Below, piece after piece: positions 26,481-36,311 of a DNA stretch of 64,000 bases. Numbering within the stretch: position 1 is the first letter of the stretch; each line of letters opens with the position of its first letter. Below the pieces are notes generated by a model. The model did no database searches, had not been told where the DNA came from, and saw only the letters and a list, made by a program, of their open reading frames with translations. The position numbers and the translations under genes were made by a program. The stretch is from contig NZ_CP023559.1 in NCBI RefSeq assembly GCF_003006155.1, forward strand, positions 2,542,001-2,606,000, read 5' to 3'. The stretch is from Salinicola tamaricis. Its GTDB lineage: Bacteria; Pseudomonadota; Gammaproteobacteria; Pseudomonadales; Halomonadaceae.

Positions 26481-28183
26481 ATGACACGAACGAGTTCATG
26501 GCCGCGCTGGTGGCTGGCAGCAGCGATATGGCTGGTCTCCGCGCTGTGCCTGGCACAGACGCCGGACGCCGGCAGCGCCCAGGAGTGGTACGCGGCCGAT
26601 GCGCTGAATAGCGGTCTGGGGCCGGCGCCGGACGCGGTCAAGTCGAGAACCCCGCGGGAGGCGATGCGCACCTTCCGCGATCTGGCGGCACACAACGAGT
26701 TCGCAGCAGCGGCGCATATCCTCAACCTTGCCGATCTCTCTCCGGCGGCGCAGCGCAAGCAGGGTGCCGAGCTGGCGCGACAGCTCGCCGCCATCTTCCA
26801 GCGCGGCAAGTCGATCCGTCTTCCGGTCTCTCCGGGCGTCAGGATGCCGCCATCGAGGACCCGACGGGCAAGAGCCCCCACGCCGGCGAGTCACGTCGCG
26901 ATATCGAACTGGCCTCGCTCGAGGCCGATGGTGACACCTACGACATCCGGCTGGGGCGCTATCGCGTCGGCAACGCGGATCCGGTCTGGCTGATCACGCC
27001 AGAGAGCGTGGCGGCGATCCCCGCGCTCTATCGCGAATATGGCCCGGCAGCGTTCGAGCGCCACATTCCCGAGCGCTTCAAGACTTCGTTCGGGCCGCTG
27101 CGAATCTGGGAGTGGATCGCGATCCCGCTGGTGCTGCTGGCGGTCGCGCTGATCGGCAAGGGTGTCTATCGCCTGATCGAGGTGATGACGCGCTGGCTGC
27201 CCTCCGGTTCGCCGAGCATCTTCGCCAAGCAGATTCGCGGCCCGGTGGCGCTGATCGTGATGTCCTTGCTGACCCAGGCGCTGCTCGATTACGTCGTCTC
27301 CTTCTCGGCGGTGGCGACGATCACCCTGCGGGTGGTGCTGATCGCCATCCTGGCCTGGGGGATCGGGGCCGTCGGGCTGCGCCTGGTCGATACCATGATG
27401 CTGAAGATGACGCGGCGTCTCGCCGGGCAGATCGATGATTCCAAGCCCAGGGACGATCGCAAGCTGCTGACCACGCTCTACGCGGTACGTCGCATCATCA
27501 TTCTCATTCTGGTGACGGCGGTGACGATCTATGTACTGGGGCAGGTACAGCTCTTCGAAACCCTGGGGCTGTCGATTCTGGCCTCGGCGAGCGTGCTGGC
27601 GGTGCTGGTGGGCGTGGCGGGGCAGGCGGTGCTCGGCAATATCCTGTCATCGTTTCAGCTCTCGCTGGCCAAGCCGATACGGGTCGGCGACCTGGTGATG
27701 TTCGAAGGGCAGTGGGCCTATGTCGAGGGGATCTTCTACACGCATATCAGGCTGCGGCTATGGAACGAGCGGCGCCTGATCGTGCCGGTCACCTACTTCG
27801 CCTCGAAGGCGTTCGAGAATCTCTCTTCCAAGAGTACCAAGGAGTACCGCAGCATTGCGCTGACGCTGCATCTGAGCGCCGACATCGCGATCCTGCGCGA
27901 GAAATTTCTCGCCTTCGCCAAGGCCGAGGACAACGTGATCGAACATCACAAGCTGCTGTGCTGTGTGACCGATCAGACCGGCCCGGCACAGACCGTGACC
28001 TGCTACCTGATGACGGTCGATCCGCTGTCCGGATGGACCGCCGAGGTCAGCATCCGCGAGAAGCTGCTGGCGTTCATTCGCGACGAGCATCCCGAGTGGT
28101 GGCCCCGGGACGTGGTGGTGCTCAGTCATCGCGATATCGCCCGAGGGCACACCTCGGGCGAGGCTGGTGAGCTGGCGCCATGA
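26481..28183 (+). CDS. MscS-family mechanosensitive channel (one frame shift)
   Basis: Inner-membrane channel that releases solutes during osmotic down-shock, about 567 residues. Signal peptide MTRTSSWPRWWLAAAIWLVS with cleavage after ALCLA, a periplasmic domain of about 190 residues, then membrane helices ending in the pore-lining helix SILASASVLAVLVGVAGQAV, NILSSFQLSLAKPIRVGDLV and the cytosolic MscS domain. The frame slips near 26830 (CTTCCGGTCTCTCC): beyond it GLSGRQDAAIEDPTGKSPHA and following residues connect to the rest. ATG 26481 gives the signal peptide. Suits a salt-tolerant organism; no operon partner. Confidence 0.85.
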
Positions 28184-28185
28184 GA

Positions 28186-28228
28186 CGCCCGGGCTCGCCT
28201 CGCCGTTGCCTGGCCATGAGCCTGGGCG
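28186..28228. terminator. Candidate hairpin between MscS and lipoprotein genes
   Basis: CGCCCGGGCT and AGCCTGGGCG pair in 9 of 10 positions across a 23-base loop between two convergent genes. No T-run, so only a tentative bidirectional terminator. Confidence 0.35.
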
Positions 28229-28232
28229 GGTA

Positions 28233-28688
28233 TTACCGACAGGCTTGCTCGCCATCCACCCACAGCCAGTAGCCGACCCCGAACAGTGCGCCGATGATCA
28301 GGCCGGGGCCGGTAGCGGCACCGGCGACGATGGCCAGGTTCCAGCCACCCGCGGTCATGCCGGCGGTTTCGACGCCGTAGTGGGCGCAGGCTTCATTGAC
28401 GCCGCCATACTCGTGCAGCGCGTACTTCACTCCTTGCTTGAGGCCGATGGAGGCCAGGGCGGTGAGGTACGGGTCACCGATCGGCGACAGCAGCGGGTTG
28501 GCCTCGTCGTAGCCGTGATCCAGCGCGTAGGCGGTGGTGGTGGCGTCCAGCGTGGTGCCCAAGCCCGGACCACGGGTGCCTGCGCAGCCGCTGAGCAGTG
28601 AGGCGACGAGCGCAAGGCCCGCGATACCGGTAACGGTCTTGACGCGGGTGGCGGTATTGAATCGCTTGACGGTCTTGAAGGTTTTCAT
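28233..28688 (-). CDS. Small putative lipoprotein
   Basis: Protein of 151 residues with a signal peptide ending in the lipobox LLSGC (cysteine ~35), so probably lipid-anchored. The mature part has DATTTAYALDHGYDEANPLL, GIKL-type small residues and a hydrophobic C-terminal segment GPGLIIGALFGVGYWLWVDG. The TTxYALxHGxxExNP pattern resembles DUF5658-like/small integral proteins that I cannot assign with confidence. ATG 28688 is used; ATG 28715 is in frame but would put extra charged residues before the signal. Function unknown. Confidence 0.7.
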   Translation of the reverse strand: MKTFKTVKRFNTATRVKTVTGIAGLALVASLLSGCAGTRGPGLGTTLDATTTAYALDHGYDEANPLLSPIGDPYLTALASIGLKQGVKYALHEYGGVNEACAHYGVETAGMTAGGWNLAIVAGAATGPGLIIGALFGVGYWLWVDGEQACR

Positions 28689-29097
28689 CTCGAGGATCTC
28701 TGGGTGATCGGCCATGTGCGACGGTGTGGCGCGAGCCGTCTTGCTGGTCGATACCGCAGGATCTTGCGTCCCTGCGTAGCTACCCCGACGGTGTCTCTGT
28801 TCCAGCGTTCGCTGGCTGCCGTCGGGACTATCGGCGTTACTAAAGGTAAACTTTAATTAGGAATTTGTAATCGTAGCGTAGCGATAGACTCGCTTTTGAT
28901 GGACGTTGGCGAGGTCGGTGTTGGGCCGCAGGCTGCCAAGTTGGGTCGTGCCGATGCGTGAGATGCCTCGTGCCAGGCGCGCGCTTAGCGCATAACCGGG
29001 TTAGCGTCTAGTAGACCGAGGTGGCCTTTGCAGGCTTGGGGAGGCCGCTCATCCTGATTCGACACAGGCGCTTTTGGCGCAGCCGGGTTGATACGCT
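28689..29097. other. 409-bp region with structured hairpin and A+T-rich promoter-like stretch
   Basis: No gene seen. A two-tier inverted repeat lies at 28784-28826: outer arms CCCGACGG / CCGTCGGG, inner palindrome CCAGCG-TT-CGCTGG. About 20 bases beyond is an A+T-rich stretch (TAAAGGTAAACTTTAATTAG, 28850-28869). On the minus strand the order promoter-like stretch, hairpin, lipoprotein start would give a structured leader of about 150 bases. Confidence 0.35.
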
Positions 29098-30021
29098 ATG
29101 CGAGATAACAAACTGATAGAGATGCGAGTCTTCAAGCTCGTGGTGGAAACGGGCGGCTTTACCGCTGCGGCGCATGCTCTGGGCTCGAGCCAGCCCTTCA
29201 TTAGCCAGACGATCACCAATATGGAGCGCAGACTGGGAGTACATCTGCTGCATCGTTCCACCCGTGGGCAGCGGCTGACAGAAGAGGGCGAACAGTTTCT
29301 GGCCGCGTGCACACGCATTCTCGACGACATCGAGAATGCCGAGGCTGCGATCACATCGGCCAAGGAGGATACGAGTGGCGATCTGCGTGTGAGCGCGCCA
29401 CTGGCGTTCGGGTTGGACCAGATCGTACCGCGGTTACCGCATTATCTGGCCGAGAATCCTCGGCTCAATTTGCACCTGGCGCTGACCGACTCGCTGGCCA
29501 ATTTGATCGAGGACAATGTCGATGTGGCGATTCGCATGGGCAAGTTGACGGATTCGTCCCTGAAGAGCCGCAAGCTGTGCGATCTGCAGCGTATCGTCGT
29601 CGCTGCACCCGCTTATCTTGCGAGCCGCGGTGAGCCACGCACGCCGGAGGCTCTCGATGATCACAACTGTCTGATGTGGGAAGGCTCCCAGTCGCACCTC
29701 AATCGTTGGCCATTCACTGTCGCCGGTCAGCGTATCCACTTTCCGGTACGGGGCAACTTTCGCAGTACCAGCGGTCAGACGCTGTTCGAGCTCTGCGTCG
29801 CCGGGGTGGGGATCATGCGTCTGGGCAATCACCTGGCGTTGCCGGCCATCGACAAGGGCATTCTCGTGCCACTGCTGAGCGACTATCAGGCCAGGGACGA
29901 AACGGCTTTTCATGCTGTCTTTCTACCGGAACGTGAGCTGCTGCCGCGCATAAGAGGATTCGTCGACTATTTGGTCGAGACCTTCCGTGCTCCCCCGTGG
30001 GAGGCACGGGATTCATCGTGA
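29098..30021 (+). CDS. LysR-family regulator upstream of TRAP operon
   Basis: Regulator of 307 residues, CrgA-like subgroup. HTH at ~8-65 (MRVFKLVVETGGFTAAAHAL, SQPFISQTITNMERRLG), effector domain with SGDLRVSAPLAFG, VDVAIRMGKL and HLALPAIDKG. ATG 29098 (MRDNKLIEMRVF) fits, with the later Met at 29122 as alternative. It is in the same direction as the TRAP genes 240 bp downstream and marks the left side of a stretch with visibly more A+T. It likely responds to the TRAP substrate. Confidence 0.85.
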   Translation: MRDNKLIEMRVFKLVVETGGFTAAAHALGSSQPFISQTITNMERRLGVHLLHRSTRGQRLTEEGEQFLAACTRILDDIENAEAAITSAKEDTSGDLRVSAPLAFGLDQIVPRLPHYLAENPRLNLHLALTDSLANLIEDNVDVAIRMGKLTDSSLKSRKLCDLQRIVVAAPAYLASRGEPRTPEALDDHNCLMWEGSQSHLNRWPFTVAGQRIHFPVRGNFRSTSGQTLFELCVAGVGIMRLGNHLALPAIDKGILVPLLSDYQARDETAFHAVFLPERELLPRIRGFVDYLVETFRAPPWEARDSS

Positions 30022-30259
30022 ATGGTGATAAAACTTATCCCGTTCAGGCATTGGTTCTGCCAGACGTCTTTCGATACATTGTGTAAAGACAGCTTGGAGG
30101 ACCGATGAGAATGGCGTTTATTACGAATTTTCTCGATCGAATGATTTTTTAATCGCTTCGAGATCAGTCGATGATCCTGTATTTGCGCGCTCCGTCATCT
30201 CCATGATGTAACCACGCTAGCGAAAAATTCGATATAACTAGAATAGAAGGACGCACAGC
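30022..30259. other. Intergenic region before TRAP operon, promoter candidate
   Basis: A+T-rich, no gene. A possible -10 element TATAAC lies at 30233-30238 and GAAGGA precedes the dctP start; no convincing -35 element is seen. LysR-type sites are plausible but not identified. Confidence 0.3.
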
Positions 30260-31240
30260 ATGTACAAAAAAATCTCCTATATGGGTGGGCTTCTGGGGAT
30301 CACATTTGCACTCACTCTCGGTACCGCTCACGCTCAGGACTACAACCTCAAGCTGGGCCACACCGGTGCCCCCAATCATCACTTCGAGACGATTTCGACG
30401 CAATATGCGGATCTGGTCAGTGAACGTACCAATGGCCATGTCAAGATCACTACATATCCCTCTGACTCGCTGGGAAAACAAACGGAACTCGTCGAGGGCA
30501 CGATGATCGGCACCAACGATATGGTGCTGACTTCCGATGCCGTACTGTCGAATATGGTCCCGGAAGTCGGTGTCATCAACCTGCCGTTTCTCTTTCGTGA
30601 CAGCGAACATGTCCGTCATGTACTTGATGGCGAGATCGGCGAAGAACTTGCAGAGAGAGTGAAGGCACAAGGCGCCGTTGTCATTGGCTGGTGGGAGAAT
30701 GGCTTTCGCCATGTCACCAACGACAAACAACCGATTACCCGACCCGACGATCTGAAGGGAATGAAGATCCGCGTTCCAGAGGGCCCCGTATTCGTCGAGA
30801 CCTTCAAGGCCTTGGGAGCCAATCCTACACCGATTCCCTTCAGCGAGCTCTATTCGGCACTGCAATTGGGCGTTGTGGATGGTCAGGAGAATCCTCCGGC
30901 GCACATCTTGACCCAGAAGTTCTACGAGGTTCAGGACTATGTCTCGCGAACCGGACATATCTATCTCTCTTCACCGGTGCTGATCAATCGAATTCTGTTC
31001 GAGAGTATGCCGGCCGAATATCAGCAGGTACTGCTGGATACTGGCCGTGAAATGGCTGCCAAGCACACCCAATTGGTGCTGGCCCAGGAGGATGAGCAGT
31101 GGCGCGAGATTGCGGCAATGGGTATGGAGATCAACGATGTCGACAAGGAGCCCTTTGTCGAAGCGACGCGTCCGGTCATCGACAAGTACCGTCAGGTCTT
31201 CGGCGATAGCCTTATCGACCGTATCCAGAGCACGCCCTGA
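30260..31240 (+). CDS. dctP: TRAP transporter substrate-binding protein (DctP type)
   Basis: Periplasmic solute receptor of 326 residues. Signal peptide MYKKISYMGGLLGITFALTL, cleavage after AHA. Mature domain: LGHTGAPNHHFETISTQYAD, PSDSLGKQTELVEG, WWENGFRHVTND, the carboxylate-contacting region MKIRVPEGPVFVETFKALG and VVDGQENPPAHI. The conserved arginine in IRVPEG binds an organic acid carboxylate. First gene of dctPQM, followed by a class II aldolase gene, so the substrate may be a sugar acid; this is inference. Confidence 0.9.
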   Translation: MYKKISYMGGLLGITFALTLGTAHAQDYNLKLGHTGAPNHHFETISTQYADLVSERTNGHVKITTYPSDSLGKQTELVEGTMIGTNDMVLTSDAVLSNMVPEVGVINLPFLFRDSEHVRHVLDGEIGEELAERVKAQGAVVIGWWENGFRHVTNDKQPITRPDDLKGMKIRVPEGPVFVETFKALGANPTPIPFSELYSALQLGVVDGQENPPAHILTQKFYEVQDYVSRTGHIYLSSPVLINRILFESMPAEYQQVLLDTGREMAAKHTQLVLAQEDEQWREIAAMGMEINDVDKEPFVEATRPVIDKYRQVFGDSLIDRIQSTP

Positions 31241-31249
31241 ACGAACCGC

Positions 31250-31267
31250 GGGAGGCTTCGGCCTCCC
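31250..31267 (+). promoter_or_regulatory. UUCG-type hairpin between dctP and dctQ
   Basis: GGGAGGC-TTCG-GCCTCCC, a perfect 7-bp stem with the very stable TTCG loop, 10 bases after the dctP stop and without a T-run. It probably stabilises the dctP message end or limits read-through, giving more binding protein than membrane subunits. Confidence 0.65.
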
Positions 31268-31289
31268 CCCCGACTGGGATGGATGCAAC

Positions 31290-31766
31290 ATGATCTCCAG
31301 GTTCATGTCGGTAGTAACGAGCTGGATCAATGGCGCCATGGCCATACTGTTTCTGCTCATGACGCTGCTGGTCTGCCTTCAGGTATTCTACCGCTACGTG
31401 CTTAACAGCCCGCTAGTGGGATCGGAAGAGGCCGCACGTACACTATTGCTCTATATCGTCATGATCGGCAGCGCCGTGGCGATCGGTAATCGCTCGCACA
31501 TGGCTATCGACTATTTCCACGAACGCTTTCCAAGATCGCTCAAGCGGCTTTCTTCAATCGTTTATTACGCTGTGCTGCTGTTCATCGCCGTGCTCTTCAT
31601 CAAGGAGGGTTACGACCTGGCACAGCGTACGATGATGATGAAGACCCCAGCGCTACAGCTGTCGCGAGGTGCGCTGGTGCTTGCCTTTCCCATCAGCGGC
31701 GCGCTGATGATCCTCTATATAGTGGGTCTGCTGGCGCAGCGTGGCGCTCAGCGGACGCAGGGGTGA
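31290..31766 (+). CDS. dctQ: TRAP transporter small permease (DctQ type)
   Basis: Inner-membrane subunit of 158 residues with four hydrophobic helices, DctQ pattern: CLQVFYRYVLNSPLVGSEEA, ARTLLLYIVMIGSAVAI, NRSHMAIDYFHERFP. ATG 31290 (MISRFMSV) fits the family; the open frame upstream overlaps dctP and is discarded. It ends 4 bases before dctM. Confidence 0.88.
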   Translation: MISRFMSVVTSWINGAMAILFLLMTLLVCLQVFYRYVLNSPLVGSEEAARTLLLYIVMIGSAVAIGNRSHMAIDYFHERFPRSLKRLSSIVYYAVLLFIAVLFIKEGYDLAQRTMMMKTPALQLSRGALVLAFPISGALMILYIVGLLAQRGAQRTQG

Positions 31767-31770
31767 TCCC

Positions 31771-33036
31771 ATGGTCATAACACTATTTGCGCTCTTCTTC
31801 GTTCTGATCTTTCTCGGCGTGCCGATCGCCTTCTCACTGGCGGCGGCGTCCGCGCTGTCGCTGATGCTTTTCACCGACACGCCGATGCTGCTGGTGTGGT
31901 GCAGCGGATGTATTCGGGGCTGGATGTCTTTGCCCTGATGGCGATACCACTGTTTCTGTTCGCGGGCTATCTCATGTCGGAGGTGAAGATTTCTGCGCGG
32001 CTTGTGGCGCTGGCGTCGATTTTCCTGGGCCGCTATCGAGGTGGGCTATCGCTGGTCGCTACCGGGTCATCGGCAATTTTCGGAGCCATCTCGGGGTCGG
32101 CCAACGCCACCACGGCGGCAATCGGCTCAGTGATGATCCCGGAGATGTCCAAGCGGGGTTACGATCAGGCGGATTCCGCGGCCGTCGTCGCTTCGTCGGG
32201 AATTCTTGGGTTGGTGGTACCACCCAGTATCACCATGGTGCTGTATGGCGTCGTCGCCAGCGTCTCGATCGGTGATCTGTTCCTGAGCGGTATTCTCCCG
32301 GCGATCATCATTTCGGCGGGACTCATGGGAGTCAACTATTATACCGCCTATCGCAAGGGCTATCAGGGCGGTGCGCCGGTGCCGCGCAAGGATGCCATCG
32401 CCATCGCGCGTGACAGTCTGGTCGCTCTGGCCATGCCATTGATCATTTTGGGTGGCATCTACTCCGGCGCCTTCACGCCTACCGAGTCCGCTGCCGTGGC
32501 GTGTGCCTATGGCTTGCTTGCCGGCTTTTTCTGGTATCGCAACCTGACCTTGAAAAGCGTCTTCCAGGTGAGCAAAGAAGACCGTCGAGGTCACAGTGGC
32601 GATTCTCTTCCTGATCGGAGCCTCCAATGTCTTTACCTATATCCTCACCGCCGAGAACGTGCCCATGCGATTGGCTGCCTATCTCATTGGGGTCTCCGGG
32701 AGCCCGGTGATCATTCTGCTGATGATTTTGGCTATGTTGCTGGTGCTAGGTACCTTCTTGGACAACGTGGCGGCGGTGATTCTGATTACTCCGACACTGA
32801 TGCCGGTAGTTCAGGCGTTGGATATCGATCCGATATTCTTCGGTGTTTTTATCGTTATTGCCATCGCTGTGGGTCAGATAACACCGCCCGTCGGTCTCAA
32901 CTTGTTCATCGCCACCAATTTGACCGATAGGCGCTTCGAAGAGGTTTGCCGAAGTATCGTTCCCTACCTGCTTCTCTACACGATATTATTGGTGTTGTTC
33001 ATCTTCTTTCCGGGACTGCTATCGGTCTTCGGTTGA
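31771..33036 (+). CDS. dctM: TRAP transporter large permease (DctM type, two frame shifts)
   Basis: Inner-membrane subunit that carries the transport path, about 421 residues with 11-12 helices. Start ATG 31771 (MVITLFALFFVLIFLGVPIA). The frame slips near 31896 (after TPMLLV, resuming VQRMYSGLDVFALMAIPLF) and near 32575 (after SVFQVSK, resuming KTVEVTVAILFLIGASNVF). Family motifs: GAISGSANATTAAIGSVMIP, GLVVPPSITMVLYGV, GTFLDNVAAVILITPTLMP, GQITPPVGLNLFIA. The gene ends at 33036 just before a strong terminator. Confidence 0.87.
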
Positions 33037-33049
33037 GGGCAAGAAATAG

Positions 33050-33083
33050 TCTGCTATGCGGTATGCCGCATAGCAGATTTTTT
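33050..33083 (+). terminator. Strong terminator after dctM
   Basis: Perfect 12-bp stem TCTGCTATGCGG / CCGCATAGCAGA with TATG loop followed by six T. It ends the dctPQM unit 14 bases after the stop; the aldolase gene at 33233 would then need its own promoter or read-through. Confidence 0.92.
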
Positions 33084-33232
33084 GTCTGGTTTGCAAATAA
33101 ATGCGTGACGATAGGCTGGCGTGATGAGTGTTATCGCGCGAAGCCTATTTTTCGATGAGCACTGTCGGATTACTTTGGTCCTACCCACTCGTTGCGGGTG
33201 AGTCGACTTTTCCATGGGCAGGAGTCATCGAT

Positions 33233-34045
33233 ATGATCGAGTTGAAAAATCGTACATCTATTTATCAGCCGGAGCAGGAGGGGCTGATATTCCCCGAGAT
33301 CCCTCGGTTCGATAGCGTGGCAGACGAGCGCCGGTACTTGAAAGAGCGCCTGGTGGGCGCCTGTCGGGCTTTCGATCTGCATGGGCTCGACTACGGCTTC
33401 GCCGGCCATCTGACAGTCAGGGACCCCGAGCACCCGGAGCTTTACTGGACCAATCCTATGGCGGTGCATTTCTCACAGGTCAAGCTGTCGAATCTGATTC
33501 TGGTGGATCACGCAGGTCGCGTGGTCGAGGGCGACTATGCGGTCAACCGTGCTGGCTTCGTGCTGCATGCCAATGTGCATGAGGCGCATCCAGATATCGT
33601 TGCCATGTGTCATGCGCACACCATCTACGGCACCGCTTTCGCAGCGCTCGGCCGGCCGCTCGAACCGATCACCCAAGATGCCTGCGCGTTCTTCGAAGAC
33701 CATGTCTTGATCGGAGACGAGGCTGGCGCTGTGGCGGTGGAAAACCACGCTGGCTCCAACGTGGCGGCAGCCTTCAAGGACGTCAAGGCGGCGATTCACC
33801 AGAACCACGGTCTGCTGACGGCGAGTCGCCATAGCATCGAGTCGGCGGCTTTCTGGTTTCTGGCCTTGGAGCGTTGCTGTCAGCAGCAGTTGATGATCGA
33901 AGCCACCGACATCAAACCTATCCTCGTGACGCCGGAGCGCGCGCGCTACAGCCGCGAGCACGTGGGTAGTGACTATATCGGCTGGCTGCACTTCCAGCCG
34001 ATCTGGGAGCAACTGGTGGCTCGCAGCCCCGACATGTTCGACTGA
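33233..34045 (+). CDS. Class II aldolase/adducin family protein
   Basis: Zinc-dependent aldolase-fold enzyme of 270 residues. Visible: RAFDLHGLDYGFAGHLTVRD, FSQVKLSNLILVD, NVHEAHPDIVAMCHAHTIYG with zinc histidines, QDACAFFEDH, IHQNHGLLTASRHS with a further histidine. ATG 33233 has CAGGAGTCAT upstream; earlier in-frame starts (33128, 33158) add no family sequence. Close in style to the SgaE/adducin-like group rather than fuculose aldolase. Next to a TRAP transporter it may act on the imported acid, but its reaction is not known. Confidence 0.85.
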   Translation: MIELKNRTSIYQPEQEGLIFPEIPRFDSVADERRYLKERLVGACRAFDLHGLDYGFAGHLTVRDPEHPELYWTNPMAVHFSQVKLSNLILVDHAGRVVEGDYAVNRAGFVLHANVHEAHPDIVAMCHAHTIYGTAFAALGRPLEPITQDACAFFEDHVLIGDEAGAVAVENHAGSNVAAAFKDVKAAIHQNHGLLTASRHSIESAAFWFLALERCCQQQLMIEATDIKPILVTPERARYSREHVGSDYIGWLHFQPIWEQLVARSPDMFD

Positions 34046-34159
34046 TAGTGCCTGGGAGCGGGGCCTTCCGAGCCATGCAGGCGTGGGGCTATCTCTCATC
34101 ACGCAAGTGCCCCGGTGGATCTCTCCACCGGGGCACGCGTTCAGTCCTGTCTGGCGCTG

Positions 34160-35575
34160 TCAGGTATCGCGAGTGTCGCTGTCACCGTTGGTGGGTGCAG
34201 CCTCGGACGCCGGTGGCGTCTCGCCGGTGGCTGCGGCGCCTCCATCGTTACCCATACCATCACGGTTGCCGATAGTGCTGCCCGCGTTGACTCCGGCATC
34301 GGGGGTGACCCGCCAGATCGCGTTGGTGAGGTCGTCGGCGATGATCACCGCGCCGTCGGGCGCCACGCTGACTCCCACCGGGCGGCCGCGGGTGGTGTCG
34401 TCGCTGGCCAGGAAGCCGGAGACGAAGTCGACCGGATCACCGGCGGGCTTGCCATTCTCGAACGGAATGAATACGACCTTGTAGCCGACTGGATCGGCGC
34501 GGTTCCAACTGCCGTGCTCGCTGACGAAAACGCCGTCGCTGAACTCGCCACCCCGCGGGGTTGGAGAAGGCGACGCCGAGCGGCGCGCGGTGGGAGCCGA
34601 GGCTGTAGTCGGGGGCGATGGCGGACTCGACCTTGGCCGGATCCTGCGGGCGCACCCGCGGGTCGACGTGCTGGCCCCAGTAGCTGTAGGGCCAGCCGTA
34701 GAAGCCCCCTTCCTGCACGCTGGTGAGGTAGTCCGGCACCAGATCGGGCCCCAGTTCGTCACGTTCGTTGACCACCGTCCACAGCGTATTGGTGCCGGGC
34801 TGGAAGGTCAGTGCGGTGGGGTTGCGCAGGCCGCTGGCATAGGTGCGGTGGGCGCCGGTCTCGGTGTCGATCTGCCAGATCTCGGCGCGGTCGACCTCAG
34901 CCGCCATGCCGCGCTCGGTGATATTGCTGTTGGAGCCGATCCCCACGTAGAGGTACTGGCCATCGGGGCTCGCGGTCAGCGCCTTGGTCCAGTGATGGTT
35001 GATCTCTGCCGGCAGCGGGGTCAGCGTCTCGGGGGCGCCGCGGGCGGCGGTCTGGCCCGGCTGATAGTCGAAGCGCACCAGCGCGTCCTGATTGGCGACG
35101 TAAAGGTCGTTGCCCACCAGCGCCAGGCCGTAGGGCGCGTTGAGGCCGTCGGCGAACACCGTCTGCTGCTCGTAGGTGCCATCGCCATCGGCGTCGCGCG
35201 CAGCAGGGTGAGACGATCACCGCTCTTGACCGCGGTGGTGCCCTGGGACTGGATCAGCCCGGCAATGAAGTCCTTGGGCCGGACCTTGGGCGCGTTGCCG
35301 CCGCCCTTGCCTTCGGCGACCAGAATATCGCCGTTGGGCAGCACCAGGGTCTGGCGCGGCACCTGTAGATCGGTGGCGATGGTGGTAATGGTGTAGCCCT
35401 CGGGTACCTCTGGCTTGCGCTCGTTCCAGGGTGTCTGCTCGGGCACACCCATATTGGGCAGCAGGCCGCGCTGCGGCTCGGGTAGCTGAGGGTCGGCGCC
35501 ATACTGGGCATCGGCGGCCAGGGCGCCAGTGGCGACCAGCAGCAGTGGCAGCAGGGTCAGGCGGGGCAGACACAC
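34160..35575 (-). CDS. PQQ-type sugar (sorbosone/glucose) dehydrogenase, periplasmic (two frame shifts)
   Basis: Predicted six-bladed propeller dehydrogenase of about 472 residues of the sorbosone dehydrogenase/YliI group that uses PQQ. Signal peptide LTLLPLLLVATGALA. Body: TIATDLQVPRQTLVLPNGDI, LVAEGKGGGNAP, then after a slip near 35199 DADGDGTYEQQTVFADGL, APYGLALVGNDLYVAN, PAEINHHWTKALTASPDG, GLRNPTALTFQPGTN and GFYGWPYSYWGQHVDP; a second slip near 34560 leads to GEFSDGVFVSEHGSWNR and RPVGVSVAPDGAVIIADD. The last ~30 residues are a low-complexity T/G/A/P/D tail. The start at GTG 35575 is uncertain. It is paired with the DUF2231 membrane protein upstream, a recurring arrangement. Confidence 0.82.
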
Positions 35576-35606
35576 GAGCGGGGCGGTGGACGCGGGCGAG
35601 TGTTCA

Positions 35607-36065
35607 TCAGGCGCGGCCTCCCGTCATCTCTTGTGCGATAGCGCGGTTGCGCGAAAGCCCGATCAGGGCCGCCACCAGGGCGAGCAGGGCAATCACGATC
35701 GAGAGTACGAAGCCGGTGGGCATCATCGCCCAGGCATCGCGGGCGTGGACCAGGGCATTGATGAAGCCGAGCACGAAGGTGACCAGCAGCAGCAGGCACT
35801 CCAGCCCGGCGCGGCCGCGCTGGCCGCTGGCCATCACGATGCCGCCCAGCGCGAACAACCAGGCGAGGCCGTTGAACACCAGGCCGCCGGCGATCGCCCA
35901 GGAGGCAAAGGTCGACCACTGAATGTGATAGCTGGTGGCGTAGGCGTAGTCGCTCAACGCGGCGGTCAGATAGAGCGGGAAGGTGCCCGCCAGCAGCAGC
36001 CCGTGCAGCGGATTGATTCCGCGACGAACCACGCGGACGCGGGTCGATTCGGCAGTGGCAGTCAT
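35607..36065 (-). CDS. DUF2231-like four-helix membrane protein
   Basis: Protein of 152 residues with four hydrophobic helices and the DUF2231 opening motif INPLHGLLLAGTFPLYL. ATG 36065 has AAGGACCTTGCC upstream; the longer frame to 36161 is not needed. Same strand as and 31 bp before the PQQ-type dehydrogenase gene, so probably one operon; the membrane protein may pass electrons or anchor the enzyme, which is inference. Confidence 0.8.
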   Translation of the reverse strand: MTATAESTRVRVVRRGINPLHGLLLAGTFPLYLTAALSDYAYATSYHIQWSTFASWAIAGGLVFNGLAWLFALGGIVMASGQRGRAGLECLLLLVTFVLGFINALVHARDAWAMMPTGFVLSIVIALLALVAALIGLSRNRAIAQEMTGGRA

Positions 36066-36311
36066 GGCAAGGTCCTTTTGCGGTGGCCAGTGAGGCGCTG
36101 CGAGCCGAGCCCTTTGAGAAAGCACGTGGTTTAGCGCTGTCGATTGAAGTGTAGCCGACATCTCCGGCCTGTCGTGGCGTGGTACGAGTGCCCCCGGGCG
36201 AGCGCCGTCATGTTGTACCGAAGGCGCATGTCATCGGCGCGTTGGCGTTGCTATCGTGCTCCGGCGTCGGCGGCTGTCCGCCTCACTCTCATCGTCATCG
36301 ACAGGTGCCGT

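Noticed and set aside
33158..33232. Longer N-terminus for the class II aldolase
   Set aside because: No family sequence upstream, while ATG 33233 has a good ribosome site.
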